DNA from: Planctomycetota bacterium
GTDB taxonomy: Bacteria; Planctomycetota; Planctomycetia; Planctomycetales; Planctomycetaceae
Assembly: GCA_003388505.1 (NCBI GenBank)
Contig: QQVO01000010.1
Coordinates: forward strand, 124,001-188,000
DNA: 64,000 nt
Direction of reading: 5' to 3'
The notes under the pieces are model-generated. The model saw only the letters and a list, made by a program, of their open reading frames with translations. It was not told the DNA's origin and did no database searches. The stretch's first letter is position 1, and each line of letters begins with the position of its first letter. Shown piece by piece: positions 17,578-26,576 of this stretch. Both the position numbers and the translations under genes were made by a program.

Positions 17578-18816
17578 ATGATCACGATTCGCCCCGTCCC
17601 GCGCGCCTTGGCGCCCGTAGACTCCGCCGCCGCCGAACGCATCAGCGCGCCCAATTACGACGAATTTCAAAGCGAGCGCGAAATCTGGGAACTCCTCCAG
17701 CGGCGCCCCCAGGCGGTGCTCCGCGTCACGATGGCGCACTGCCACACCGACCGTTTCGAGGACGTGCTGCCGGACGGGTCGGAGGCGGCGCTCGCGAAGG
17801 CCGCGGAGGAAATGGCCCGGTTTCGTGAATCGCGCGACACCCGGTCGGTGGAGGACATCCTCTGGGTCTATGAGATCGTTTCACCCCGCCGACCGGAGCT
17901 GCGGCAGATCGGATTGGGCGGCTACGCCCGGACTGCGGAGATTCGCACCGACGAAACGCCCGACGGAACGATCGTTCGCAATGAGGGCATCCGTCCCGAC
18001 AAGGCCGAAGGCCGCGCGCGGCTGATTGCCGCCACCGACGCCTACATCGGCACCGTGAACTGCGCGGTCCGCGACCGTTCCGGCGAGATGACGCAAGCGC
18101 TCCAGGCGCACGCCGACGCCCGTTCCGCCGATTTCGAAACGCCCGATGAAGCGGGAAACAGGCACCGGGTCTGGTTGGTGCAGGATCCGGCAGACGTCGA
18201 TCGTTTCGTGCAACTCCTTGCGAATGAGCCGGCCGCCTATGTGGCGGACGGCAACCACCGCAGCGCGGCCGCCGCAGCGCTGGGACGCGAGCATTTTCTG
18301 GCGGCGTTCTTTCCCACCGACCGGCTGCATCTGGAACCGTACAATCGATTGCTTCCCGGCTGCGGAGTGAGCGCTGAGGCAATGCTCGAGCGCGTGGCCG
18401 GGGCGTTCGATGTGACTTCCCTCGGAGACCTGCCGGGGTTCCGCCCCGAAGCAGTGCATGAGATCGGCTTGTATTGCAAGTCGGGCTGGTACCGGCTCGT
18501 TCCGAAGCCCGGTGCATTCGACGAGACCGACGCCGCCGCCTCGATCGACGCCGCCATCGTGCAGGAGCACATCCTGGACGGCGTCTTGGGGCTGACCGAC
18601 GCCCGCGACAGCCGAATCAACTACGTCGGCGGCAACAAGGACGCCTCGTACCTCAAATCTCGCGTCGATTCGGGCGAATTCGCCTTTGCCCTGTCGCTGG
18701 CGCCGGTGACGATGGATCAGTTCATCGCCGTCTGTGAGCAGGGACGATTCATGCCGCCCAAATCGACCTGGTTCGATCCGAAGATCCGCAGCGGTCTGGT
18801 GAGCGCGCTGTTATGA
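17578..18816 (+). CDS. DUF1015 family protein
   Basis: A 412-residue soluble protein of the DUF1015 family, which is widespread and uncharacterised; some annotations link it to serine or phosphonate metabolism without proof. Family landmarks are ITIRPVPRALAP at the start, SAPNYDEF, the glycine/histidine motif VADGNHRSAAAAA and the terminal MPPKSTWFDPKIRSGLVS. I chose ATG 17578 (GGACGGAG upstream) over an upstream start at 17485, because the extra 31 residues come from a tandem repeat. The rhodanese gene follows 86 bases later. Confidence 0.82.
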   Translation: MITIRPVPRALAPVDSAAAERISAPNYDEFQSEREIWELLQRRPQAVLRVTMAHCHTDRFEDVLPDGSEAALAKAAEEMARFRESRDTRSVEDILWVYEIVSPRRPELRQIGLGGYARTAEIRTDETPDGTIVRNEGIRPDKAEGRARLIAATDAYIGTVNCAVRDRSGEMTQALQAHADARSADFETPDEAGNRHRVWLVQDPADVDRFVQLLANEPAAYVADGNHRSAAAAALGREHFLAAFFPTDRLHLEPYNRLLPGCGVSAEAMLERVAGAFDVTSLGDLPGFRPEAVHEIGLYCKSGWYRLVPKPGAFDETDAAASIDAAIVQEHILDGVLGLTDARDSRINYVGGNKDASYLKSRVDSGEFAFALSLAPVTMDQFIAVCEQGRFMPPKSTWFDPKIRSGLVSALL

Positions 18817-18852
18817 ACGCCGAAATACTCAATGCCCACCGGGACAAAGTTT

Positions 18853-18872
18853 GCCGGCTGCAACCGGCGGGA
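18853..18872 (-). repeat. Dispersed palindrome family D, partial copy
   Basis: On the minus strand CCCGCCGGTTGCAGCCGGC. The arms match the fuller palindromes at 53683-53704 and 55454-55475. Confidence 0.6.
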
Positions 18873-18904
18873 GTCACAGGAAAGGCGTCGACCGGAGCAA
18901 CGCG

Positions 18905-19252
18905 ATGAGCAATGCGACCCCCCCGTTGCCGATTGAAATCTCCTGCAGCGCCCTCAAGGCAAAGCTTGACGCGGGAGAAGAGTTTCTGCTGCTCGACTGC
19001 CGCGAGCCGGAAGAGTATGAAGCGGCGTCAATTCGCGGCGCGAAACTGCTCCCGATGGCCGAAACGCCCGAGCGGATCGGCGAACTCGAATCCCATCGGG
19101 GCGGATCGGTGGTCGTCCACTGCCACCACGGCGGACGCAGCTTACGGGTGGCGGCGTTCCTCCGCCAGCAGGGATTCGAGCAAGCCCAGAGTCTGGCAGG
19201 CGGGATCGATGAGTGGTCGCAAACGATCGACCCCGCCGTTCCCCGCTATTGA
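18905..19252 (+). CDS. Rhodanese-like domain protein
   Basis: A 115-residue single-domain rhodanese, a sulfur-carrying enzyme of the cytoplasm. The family segments are FLLLDCREPEEYEAASIRGAKLLP and the active loop VVHCHHGGRS with Cys73 as the sulfur acceptor. The loop ends in GGRS, the usual six-residue type. The ATG at 18905 has CCGGAG a few bases upstream; an in-frame start at 18851 falls in a dispersed palindrome and is unlikely. It ends 62 bases before the convergent ferredoxin gene. Confidence 0.92.
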   Translation: MSNATPPLPIEISCSALKAKLDAGEEFLLLDCREPEEYEAASIRGAKLLPMAETPERIGELESHRGGSVVVHCHHGGRSLRVAAFLRQQGFEQAQSLAGGIDEWSQTIDPAVPRY

Positions 19253-19314
19253 GCACCGCGCAGATCGCGGGCCGGGCCATCGCGAGTGACACGGCGCCGC
19301 GGCGCCGTTGCTGC

Positions 19315-19596
19315 TCATGTCGCCGGACCCATCGGATCCTTGCGTTCGGTAATCACCGGGCACTGAGGCGCCAGTTCTGCGTTCAGTGCGGTGTAGTCGC
19401 TCCATTCCTCGGGGAGATTGTCTTCGTGGAAAATTGCTTCCACGGGACATTCGGGCACGCAGGCTTCGCAATCGATGCACTCATCCGGATGGATATAGAG
19501 CATCGACTCGCCTTCGTAGAAGCATTCCACCGGGCAAACGACGACGCAGTCGGTGTACTTGCAGTTAAAGCAGGGTTCGGCAACGACGTGAGTCAT
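19315..19596 (-). CDS. fdxA: 7Fe ferredoxin (FdxA-like)
   Basis: A 93-residue electron carrier closely resembling Azotobacter ferredoxin I. The first motif [18 protein letters not shown] binds a [3Fe-4S] and part of a [4Fe-4S] cluster; the second, [16 protein letters not shown], supplies the rest. The acidic C-terminal part (about 40 residues) is normal for this type. GAAAGGA precedes the start. Redox partner unknown; neighbouring sdhCAB is not a known partner. Confidence 0.94.
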   Translation of the reverse strand: MTHVVAEPCFNCKYTDCVVVCPVECFYEGESMLYIHPDECIDCEACVPECPVEAIFHEDNLPEEWSDYTALNAELAPQCPVITERKDPMGPAT

Positions 19597-20136
19597 GAGT
19601 CGTCCTTTCTCTCGACGCAGACGCTCCCTGGTGGGAGGTCAGTCTCAACTGGCAGGGTTCCCCGATGTCAGGCGGAGGAGTTCAATCAGGTTCGCGAAAA
19701 ACGTCCGACCTTCAAAGACGGATGTTCAGTAGTTCAGACATCGACCGTTGTCGAATGTCCATCCAGACGGAAATGCGGGTGAAACTCCGGGGCCGAGCCT
19801 GTCTCGCACAGGGCGCTGCCCCCAGCTCTCCGAAATCCGCCCGATTCTCGGGCTGATCGAAGCCGCAGTTATCCTCTAACCGGCGGCGTACGAATCAGTT
19901 GCGTTGATGCAGCGCACGCGGATCGTAGTCCCGCCTTCTGGAGGTGTCAAGCAGCCGTTCGGCAGGCATAACTCGTTTCTCGGAAGTGGGTAGCAGCCGC
20001 CTGGGGAAGATCCGTATTGCCGTAAGACCGGTCGTCGCATAGATTAGTAGTGTCGAGACAGAAATCGGGCTTCAGTGGACGAAGGCCGACGAGGAACAGA
20101 GGGATCACCCTGTCGGGTCGACTTGAGCGAGATCCC
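19597..20136. other. Intergenic region between ferredoxin and sigma factor
   Basis: About 540 bases between divergent genes. No frame has a ribosome site or credible composition. It must contain promoters for both sides, but I saw no clear -35/-10 pair. Confidence 0.4.
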
Positions 20137-20724
20137 GTGGCTCTGACTGAAATTGATCGCCGTCTGCTGAAGCAATGCCTCGCGCGGACTCCCGGCGCGT
20201 GGCAGGATCTGGTCGACCGTTTCCTCGGTCTGTTCGTGCATGTCATTCAGCACACCGCTCACGCCCGCAGCGTGCGGTTGTCGGCCGACGACATCGATGA
20301 TCTCTGCTCCGAGATTTTCGTCACTCTGCTCAAGAACGACTTCGCCGTCCTCCGCAACTTCCGCGGACAGAGTTCTCTGGCAACCTACCTCACCGTGGTC
20401 GCCCGCAGGATCGTGGTGCACCAGTTGGTTCGACGGGCGCGCGAGGAAGCACTGGGCCACATCAGCGCCCATCAGGCCGCCGTCGACGCCGCGGGCCGCG
20501 AAACGCGGGAGCCGCAGCGCATCGAGGATGCGGAAGAAATCTCCCTGTTGATGAACCGCATTCCGCCGGCCGACGCCCAGATCGTCCGCATGTTCCATCT
20601 CGAGGGAAAGTCCTACCACGAGATCAGCGACAAACTCGGCATTCCCGAGAACACGGTCGGATCGACGCTCTCCCGCGCCCGCGAAAAACTTCGCGTGGTC
20701 CGCGTGCCGGACAACAAAGGCTGA
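20137..20724 (+). CDS. RNA polymerase sigma-70 family factor, Planctomycete type
   Basis: A 195-residue ECF-size sigma factor that directs polymerase to a set of promoters. Region 2 is LVDRFLGLFVHVIQHTAHAR, then DDIDDLCSEIFVTLLKNDFAVLRNFRGQSSLATYLTVVARRIV. Region 4 is PADAQIVRMFHLEGKSYHEISDKLGIPENTVGSTLSRAREKL, including the helix-turn-helix. Start chosen at GTG 20137 because the family usually begins LTEIDRRLLKQCL; the frame is open back to 20050. No anti-sigma factor gene is adjacent, so regulation is not evident. Confidence 0.9.
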   Translation: MALTEIDRRLLKQCLARTPGAWQDLVDRFLGLFVHVIQHTAHARSVRLSADDIDDLCSEIFVTLLKNDFAVLRNFRGQSSLATYLTVVARRIVVHQLVRRAREEALGHISAHQAAVDAAGRETREPQRIEDAEEISLLMNRIPPADAQIVRMFHLEGKSYHEISDKLGIPENTVGSTLSRAREKLRVVRVPDNKG

Positions 20725-20731
20725 TCTCCGC

Positions 20732-21850
20732 TCAACGAGTCGGATCCGCCGCCGCTCGATCGACCCGCTTGCTTCGCTCGTTGGTGCGTTCGGCGCATCC
20801 CTGGAATGTCGCGTCCGACTGCAGTGCAGCGACTGCCTCCCGAAAGTCCTGCGGCCATGGCGCGCTCCATTCCACCCAGACGCCGGTGATCGGATGCGCT
20901 GCTGACAGGCGTTCCGCGTGCAGTGCGTGCCGGCGAATGGGCAAACCGGTTTCGATCGCCGCATCGTGTTCGCCCGCCGACTCGCCGGCGTCCTCATTCG
21001 CCATCCGCAGCGGTCTGATCCGTCCCCGGGCCAGGTAGAATTCATCCCCCACCAGCGGATGACCGATCTGCGCCAGATGAACGCGAATCTGGTGGTTCCT
21101 TCCCGTGGCCGGATACGCGCGGACGAGCGTGTGATCGGCAAACCGCTGCACCACCGCGTAACGCGTGAGCGCCGGCCGGGCGTCCAGCGCATCGGCGCGG
21201 GCCGACATCAAGACGTGGCGGCCCGTCCTCGCCCGTCCGATCGGCAGCCGGATCTCACCGCGATCCCTCTGCATTCGTCCCTCGACCAGCGCGACATACG
21301 ACTTCAACACCCGCCCGTCCTCAAACGCCTCCGCCAGGCGACGATGAGAGAGGTGGTGCAGCACCGCCACCATCACGCCGGAGGTCTGCCGATCGAGCCG
21401 ATGCACGAGTCCCGGCCGCAGCAGTCCCGGCAACGGCGACCTCTCATCAGCCCAGTGTTGAAGCCGGTTGATGAGCGTCTCGGTCTGGTGTTCGCCCGTC
21501 GGGTGGGCAATCACGCCGGCCGGCTTGTCGACGACGACGATCCACGGGTCGTTGTACAGGACGGGAATTCCGCGCGGACTCGCGCTCAGCAACTTGTCTG
21601 GCGGTTCGATCAATCGCACCGAGATCGTCTGCCCCTCGAACACCCGGTCGGTCTCTTGGGCCGGCGCCGAATTGATCGTGGCGCCCCCTCCCCGCACGAT
21701 CCGCTGCATCCGCCACGACGTGTAATTCCGGAAGTGGCGAATCAAGAAGCTGTCGATCCGGATTCCGCTCAGTTCGCGCTCCACCGTCAACTCCGCGTGA
21801 TACGGCAGAGGCGCGGTCGCCAACTGTAAATCGGAGGATGGCCGGATCAT
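20732..21850 (-). CDS. RluA-family pseudouridine synthase
   Basis: A 372-residue enzyme converting uridine to pseudouridine in rRNA or tRNA. An N-terminal S4 RNA-binding domain (IRIDSFLIRHFRNYTSWRMQRIVRGG) precedes the catalytic domain with HRLDRQTSGVMV (catalytic Asp), RYAVVQRF and GRNHQIRVHLAQIGHPLVGDEFY. Target position unknown: RluC/RluD-like by architecture. The ATG overlaps the gpsA stop by four bases, so the two genes are translated together. The last 80 residues form an extra tail after the common core. Convergent with the sigma factor, with a seven-base gap. Confidence 0.92.
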   Translation of the reverse strand: MIRPSSDLQLATAPLPYHAELTVERELSGIRIDSFLIRHFRNYTSWRMQRIVRGGGATINSAPAQETDRVFEGQTISVRLIEPPDKLLSASPRGIPVLYNDPWIVVVDKPAGVIAHPTGEHQTETLINRLQHWADERSPLPGLLRPGLVHRLDRQTSGVMVAVLHHLSHRRLAEAFEDGRVLKSYVALVEGRMQRDRGEIRLPIGRARTGRHVLMSARADALDARPALTRYAVVQRFADHTLVRAYPATGRNHQIRVHLAQIGHPLVGDEFYLARGRIRPLRMANEDAGESAGEHDAAIETGLPIRRHALHAERLSAAHPITGVWVEWSAPWPQDFREAVAALQSDATFQGCAERTNERSKRVDRAAADPTR

Positions 21851-22842
21851 TCGTCTCGGGGCGGCCGCAACATCAGGCTTTCTGTCGCCTGTTCCGGTGA
21901 CTTGCCGTCGAAGAGAACCTGGTGCACTTCCCAGGTGATCGGCATCTCGACGCCCCGCTGATCCGCCATGTTCTGCACCGACCGTGTCGTGTTCACCCCT
22001 TCCGCCACCGCGTCCATGCTCTCCCGGATGGTCGTCAGAGACTCACCCCCGCCGAGCCGTTCCCCCACCATCCGGTTACGGCCGTAAGGGCTGATGCAGG
22101 TGGTAATCAGGTCGCCGATTCCGGCCAGTCCCCAGAACGTCGCCGACTCGGCGCCGAGGCTCGTTCCGAACCGCGTCATCTCGACGATGCCGCGCGTCAT
22201 CAGGGCGGACTTCGCGTTGTCGCCGTAATCCAGCCCGTCGCAGATGCCGGCCGCGATTGCAATGATGTTCTTCAAAGCGCCGGCCAGTTCGACGCCGATC
22301 AGATCGGGGTTGGTGTACACGCGAAAGCGATCGGTCGTGAACATCTCCTGCACGCGGCGGGCGAGGCCGATGTCTCCGCTGGCAGCCACCACGCTGGCCG
22401 GCAACCGGCGTCCGATCTCCTCGGCGTGGCTCGGTCCGCACAGCGCCACCACCGCCCGGCTGCCGAGCACTTCCTCGATGATCTGGCTCGGCCGCAGAAA
22501 CGTCTCATTCTCGATTCCCTTCACAACGCTGATCACCGGCCGGTTCTGTTTGAGCGTGGGCGCGATGTTGGTCAGCGATTCACGCAGAAACTCGGTCGGA
22601 ATCGCGACAACGAGCGTATCGGCCCCGTTCACCGCCTCCTCGATGTCCGCCGTCACGCGAATCTGCTCCGGCAGTTTGATTCCCGCCAGCAGCCGCCGGT
22701 TTTCGCGATGCGCGTCGATGTCGCGGGCGTAGTCCGGGTTTCGGGCCCAGATGGTGACCGATTGTCCGGGATGCTCCGCCAGCAGCACGGCGCAGGCCGT
22801 CGCCATGGCCCCGCTGCCCAGAATTGTCGTTGATTGAGGCAT
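21847..22842 (-). CDS. gpsA: NAD(P)-dependent glycerol-3-phosphate dehydrogenase
   Basis: A 331-residue cytoplasmic enzyme making sn-glycerol-3-phosphate from dihydroxyacetone phosphate for phospholipids. The dinucleotide motif is TILGSGAMATACAVLLAEH; later landmarks are GIENETFLRPSQII, CGPSHAEEI, the catalytic Lys in GALKNIIAIAAGICDGL and GLAGIGDLITTCISPYGRNR. Length is typical. It is the first gene of a two-gene unit with the pseudouridine synthase. Confidence 0.96.
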   Translation of the reverse strand: MPQSTTILGSGAMATACAVLLAEHPGQSVTIWARNPDYARDIDAHRENRRLLAGIKLPEQIRVTADIEEAVNGADTLVVAIPTEFLRESLTNIAPTLKQNRPVISVVKGIENETFLRPSQIIEEVLGSRAVVALCGPSHAEEIGRRLPASVVAASGDIGLARRVQEMFTTDRFRVYTNPDLIGVELAGALKNIIAIAAGICDGLDYGDNAKSALMTRGIVEMTRFGTSLGAESATFWGLAGIGDLITTCISPYGRNRMVGERLGGGESLTTIRESMDAVAEGVNTTRSVQNMADQRGVEMPITWEVHQVLFDGKSPEQATESLMLRPPRDE

Positions 22843-23109
22843 GATTGACCGATGAATTCGATAAACGGGTCAGCCGCCCGGCGCCGGGCGGCCTCGCGTC
22901 CGTTGATACAACGCGAAATCCTGAAGAATCTGCGTGGTTCAATCGCGCGGCGACGGAAGGCGAACCGCGAATCCCCGTCACGACCGGATAACCGGCACGT
23001 CCCCCCCACCGATCCCCCCACCGGTGAGCCGCAATGCCGCCTGCGATTTGCGAGGAGCCCGAACGCGACGTAGCGTTATTCGGGATCCCCACGTCTCAGG
23101 AGTAATCTA

Positions 23110-23337
23110 ATGCAACTCACGACAGAGAAACAGACAGAGTTCGTCGATCGGCGGGCTCAGCAGGACGGCCCCCCCGGTGTCGAGCGGCGGCAGTTCTCCG
23201 ATTCCCGGATTCACGAACGCCCCGAAGTCCGCGAACTCGCCGAAGCCGTCGACCAGTACAAGCTCCGCCACCGGCGTCGCTTTGTGACGTTCAGCGAGTT
23301 GTACGACGTGATGGTCGGTCTCGGCTACCACAAGTAG
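23110..23337 (+). CDS. Small conserved hypothetical protein
   Basis: A 75-residue charged, soluble protein with AGGAG eight bases before the ATG. The sequence is rich in Arg/Glu (VERRQFSDSRIHERPEVREL) and ends RRRFVTFSELYDVMVGLGYHK. I recall similar short proteins of unknown function in other Planctomycetes. No motif or membrane segment. It sits 110 bases ahead of the DUF1802 gene in the same direction. Confidence 0.7.
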   Translation: MQLTTEKQTEFVDRRAQQDGPPGVERRQFSDSRIHERPEVRELAEAVDQYKLRHRRRFVTFSELYDVMVGLGYHK

Positions 23338-23447
23338 ACGGCAGGCCCGCAGAGTGCGAGCTTGAAGATCGACCATCGGCTGCTACGTTGCACGCCGGCG
23401 CCGCGATGCGCGCGGCGCTGCGATGATTCACCGAAGCGGCCCATCTC

Positions 23448-24008
23448 ATGCAACCTGTCAACCGGATTGCGCTCAAGGAGTGGGCGGCGGTCTGCGAGGC
23501 GCTCGCCCAGGGGCGACAGTCGATCCTGCTGCGCAAGGGCGGCCTCGAAGAAGGTTCCGCCGGATTCCAGCTCCAGCACGAAGAATTCTGGCTGTTTCCG
23601 ACGCGCTTCCACCAGGACCCGGCTCAGTTGAAGCCGGACGCCGAACCGCTGCTTGCGGCCGCCACTGTCCCGCCCGACGGCATCGTCGCCCTCCGGCTGT
23701 ATGCCGTCGCCGAAGACGTTCACCAGTTGACCGACCCGGGACAACTCGCGCAGCTTGAACCGCTGCACGTTCTCGCTCCGGAAACGGTCCGCGAGCGGTT
23801 CCACTATCGCGCCGACGGATTGAACGTGATCACCGTCCGCGTCTTCAAGCAGACCACGTCCTTCGAGATCAGCGAAGCCCCCCACTTCGCCGGCTGCAAA
23901 AGCTGGGTCGACTTGCGCAACAAGCTCCCGACAAGCGGCCTGCAGCCCGTCCTCTCCGACCCCGACTACGAAGTTCAATGCGACGCAATCCGCGCAGCAC
24001 TTCAATAA
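23448..24008 (+). CDS. DUF1802 family protein
   Basis: A 186-residue protein of the DUF1802 family. Typical segments are ALKEWAAVCEALAQGRQSILLRKGG near the start and EFWLFPTRFHQDPAQL. Members are found in cyanobacteria, Planctomycetes and others and have no known function; the fold shows distant resemblance to nuclease/ribosome-associated proteins only by inference. A family A repeat follows the stop by nine bases. Confidence 0.82.
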   Translation: MQPVNRIALKEWAAVCEALAQGRQSILLRKGGLEEGSAGFQLQHEEFWLFPTRFHQDPAQLKPDAEPLLAAATVPPDGIVALRLYAVAEDVHQLTDPGQLAQLEPLHVLAPETVRERFHYRADGLNVITVRVFKQTTSFEISEAPHFAGCKSWVDLRNKLPTSGLQPVLSDPDYEVQCDAIRAALQ

Positions 24009-24017
24009 GCAATCGCC

Positions 24018-24050
24018 CCGGCGAGCGGCGCGGCGTCAGCCCGCCGATGC
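24018..24050 (+). repeat. Dispersed repeat family A, copy 2
   Basis: Identical over 33 bases to 17456-17488. It lies between the convergent DUF1802 and RNase Y genes. Confidence 0.8.
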
Positions 24051-24085
24051 TTTGAATCGATCGAAGACGTCCACCGTTCGCCCGC

Positions 24086-25627
24086 TTACTTCGCGACCCC
24101 CACCGAGCGCGTCTCCCGCATCACCACAACCCGCACCTCTCCCGGATAGGTCATGTTCTGCTCGATCGCCTGGGCGATATCGCGAGCCAGCTTCGCCGCC
24201 GCCCGATCATTGACGTCCTTCGGATCGACAATCACCCGAACTTCGCGTCCCGCCTGGACGGCGAACACCTGGTTCACTCCGGGGAACCCCAATGCGACCG
24301 CTTCCAGTTCCTCCAGACGCCGGACGTACTTCTCCAGCGTCTCGCGCCGCGCTCCGGACCGCGACGCCGAACAGGCGTCGGCGGCCGCCGTCAGCACGGT
24401 ATAGATGTACTCGGGGCGAATGTCGTCGTGGTGGCCGGCCGCCGCATGGACCACTTCCGGCGGTTCGCCGTTCCGCTTAAGGATATCGGCGCCGATCGCG
24501 GGATGGCCTCCCTCCATCTCGTGGTCCGCCGCTTTGCCGATGTCGTGTAGAAAGCCGCACCGCCGGCCCAGCATCACGTCGAGCCCGAGTTGCTCGGCCA
24601 TCATCCCGGTCAGAAACGCCACCTCGACGGAGTGCCGGAGCACATTCTGGCTGTAGCTGGTGCGGAAGTGCAGCCGCCCGGCGTAATAGAGAACCTTTTC
24701 CTTCAGCCCGCCGATTCCCACCTCGTCCGCCGCTTCGCGTCCGAGCATGAGGATGCGGTTGTCCATCTCCTTCTGCGTTTCGGCGACCACCTCCTCGATC
24801 CGCGATGGGTGAATCCGTCCGTCCTGGATCAGTTTCTGCAACGCGATCTTGGCGACTTCCCGGCGGACCGTATCGAACGCCGAGACCACGACGACGCCCG
24901 GCGTGTCGTCCACAATCACGTCGACGCCGGTCTCCTTTTCAAAGGCACGAATGTTGCGCCCTTCGCGACCGATGATGCGTCCTTTCATCTCGTCGCTCGG
25001 GATGTCGATTGTGGAGACGGTTGTTTCCGAGGTATGGGCCGAGGCGTACCGCTGCACGGCCATGCCGACGATCTCGCGCGCCAGTCGCTCGGAGTTTTGC
25101 TTGATCTCCTGTTCCTGCTTGAGAATCAAGCTCCCGGTCTCGTTCTTGAGTTGCTGTTCCAGTCGCTTCAGCAGCCTCTCCGTGGCGTCTTCTTTTGAAA
25201 GCCCGCTGATCTTGTAGAGTTCCTCCTGCTCTTCCCGCAGCAGGCGTTCGAGTTCCTCCTCGCGGGTTTCGACGGCGCGCGTCCGATCGGCCAATCGATT
25301 CTGAGTCGTTTCCAGCATTCGCTCCCGCTTCCGGAGGTTTTCCTGCTCCTCCGACAACTGGGCTTCGCGTTTCTCCAGGCCGCGTTCCTGATCCCGCACC
25401 GTTTCGCGTTGCGCGGCGATTTCCTCCTGGAATTCGTTTCGCTTCTGGAGGATCTCTTCCTTTACCTCCAATTCTCTGGTCTTCTTCAGGGCCTCTGCGT
25501 CGCGTTCTGCGTCGCGAATCAGTTCGTCGCGCGTGCGATATGCGCTTCCACGGCGCACGCGGTCCACAAAAAAGCCGATCACGACGCCCAGCACCAGACC
25601 GACGGCCCCGGCAATATACTCTGTCAT
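24086..25627 (-). CDS. rny: Ribonuclease Y
   Basis: A 513-residue membrane-anchored endonuclease that starts mRNA decay. Domains in order: one N-terminal membrane helix ([17 protein letters not shown], residues 4-20), a long Glu/Arg/Lys coiled coil (about 30-200), a KH RNA-binding domain ([19 protein letters not shown], about 216-235) and the HD metal phosphodiesterase domain with HSVEVAFL and [15 protein letters not shown] (HD at about 359). I chose ATG 25627 so that the membrane helix is at the front; a 35-codon upstream extension has no family precedent. Confidence 0.96.
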   Translation of the reverse strand: MTEYIAGAVGLVLGVVIGFFVDRVRRGSAYRTRDELIRDAERDAEALKKTRELEVKEEILQKRNEFQEEIAAQRETVRDQERGLEKREAQLSEEQENLRKRERMLETTQNRLADRTRAVETREEELERLLREEQEELYKISGLSKEDATERLLKRLEQQLKNETGSLILKQEQEIKQNSERLAREIVGMAVQRYASAHTSETTVSTIDIPSDEMKGRIIGREGRNIRAFEKETGVDVIVDDTPGVVVVSAFDTVRREVAKIALQKLIQDGRIHPSRIEEVVAETQKEMDNRILMLGREAADEVGIGGLKEKVLYYAGRLHFRTSYSQNVLRHSVEVAFLTGMMAEQLGLDVMLGRRCGFLHDIGKAADHEMEGGHPAIGADILKRNGEPPEVVHAAAGHHDDIRPEYIYTVLTAAADACSASRSGARRETLEKYVRRLEELEAVALGFPGVNQVFAVQAGREVRVIVDPKDVNDRAAAKLARDIAQAIEQNMTYPGEVRVVVMRETRSVGVAK

Positions 25628-25804
25628 GCGGATCGTCCCCCCCGAGCGGCGACCCTCGTCCTTGCCGGAGATCTGCAAGCGCCCGATTGCAGCGTCCCGT
25701 CTGCCCTGAGCAGTGCCCGGCCGACCTGACAAGCGGCACAGAAAACCGGTGCAAAGGAACGTTCGGTTCCTCCGCTTCGGTACGCCGCGATGGAAAGAAC
25801 TCGT

Positions 25805-26077
25805 CTAGAGCAATCGCCAGAGTCGTCGCGGCGCAGGCCGCGCAGGCTGAGGCCCCGCAGTGGCGACCGACGTCGCCAGCGCAGACCCGACGGGCGCGCC
25901 CGTCAGTTCCGGATGAATCGCCGGCACGCCAACCGCTGCACACTGGGTGACGCGCGACGAAGACGGATGCATTGTCTCAACCAGCATTCCCAGGCAACGG
26001 CGTTGGACCGACCTCGTGCAGACGAGTGACGCCAGCCAAGACACCAATGCCAGGGAAGCTGCCAGCAGGACGTGCAT
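25805..26077 (-). CDS. Possible small membrane protein
   Basis: A 90-residue frame starting MHVLLAASLALVSWLASLVC, a good membrane helix or signal segment, followed by polar, Ala/Thr/Pro-rich sequence without recognisable domains. AAGGTGG lies nine bases before the ATG. It is directly upstream of rny on the same strand. Composition of the second half (PQPARPAPRRLWRLL) is only moderately protein-like, so this may be chance. Confidence 0.35.
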   Translation of the reverse strand: MHVLLAASLALVSWLASLVCTRSVQRRCLGMLVETMHPSSSRVTQCAAVGVPAIHPELTGAPVGSALATSVATAGPQPARPAPRRLWRLL

Positions 26078-26576
26078 CCAGGACCACCTTTCAGCCAGCC
26101 AACTCAAGCCCACGATCTGTGACTGCCGACACCCGACCCCATCGCAATCACGCCCCCGCGGCCGGGCCATACCGGTCACAACCCACGAACCGGCCAGGGA
26201 ACAAGACGATCCACTGTGTCAGTGTGAAGGCAGGTCCTCTTGGAAGTGTTGCCGTCGATCTGATTCGCCCGAATCATTCGGGGATCGCGGCACGTTCCAC
26301 GACAAGTCTGTCCACCAGGTCGTCAGACCCCGCCCCATTGTGGCAAGGACTTGGAACTCCTGATGTTAAGTCAACATGATCCCAGCCGCCGGATGCGACG
26401 ACTGAAAACAACATCGTATCATGGACGACCGATCGGTCAACCAACTCGAAAGCCAGCCAAGATGTGGATGGTCATTCGCCACGCAGAATGAGACAATTCA
26501 TGGTCCAGTTTGCCGGAAGATCTGATGACGGAACGTTCTGGGCGTTCCTCTTCGAACGACGAGCGAGGTGGTGAAC
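26078..26576. other. Intergenic region upstream of DUF1501 gene
   Basis: About 500 bases. No convincing gene, and no clear promoter. A small palindrome ATGTT-AAGTC-AACAT lies near 26363. A CGAGG-like ribosome site precedes the DUF1501 start. Confidence 0.35.
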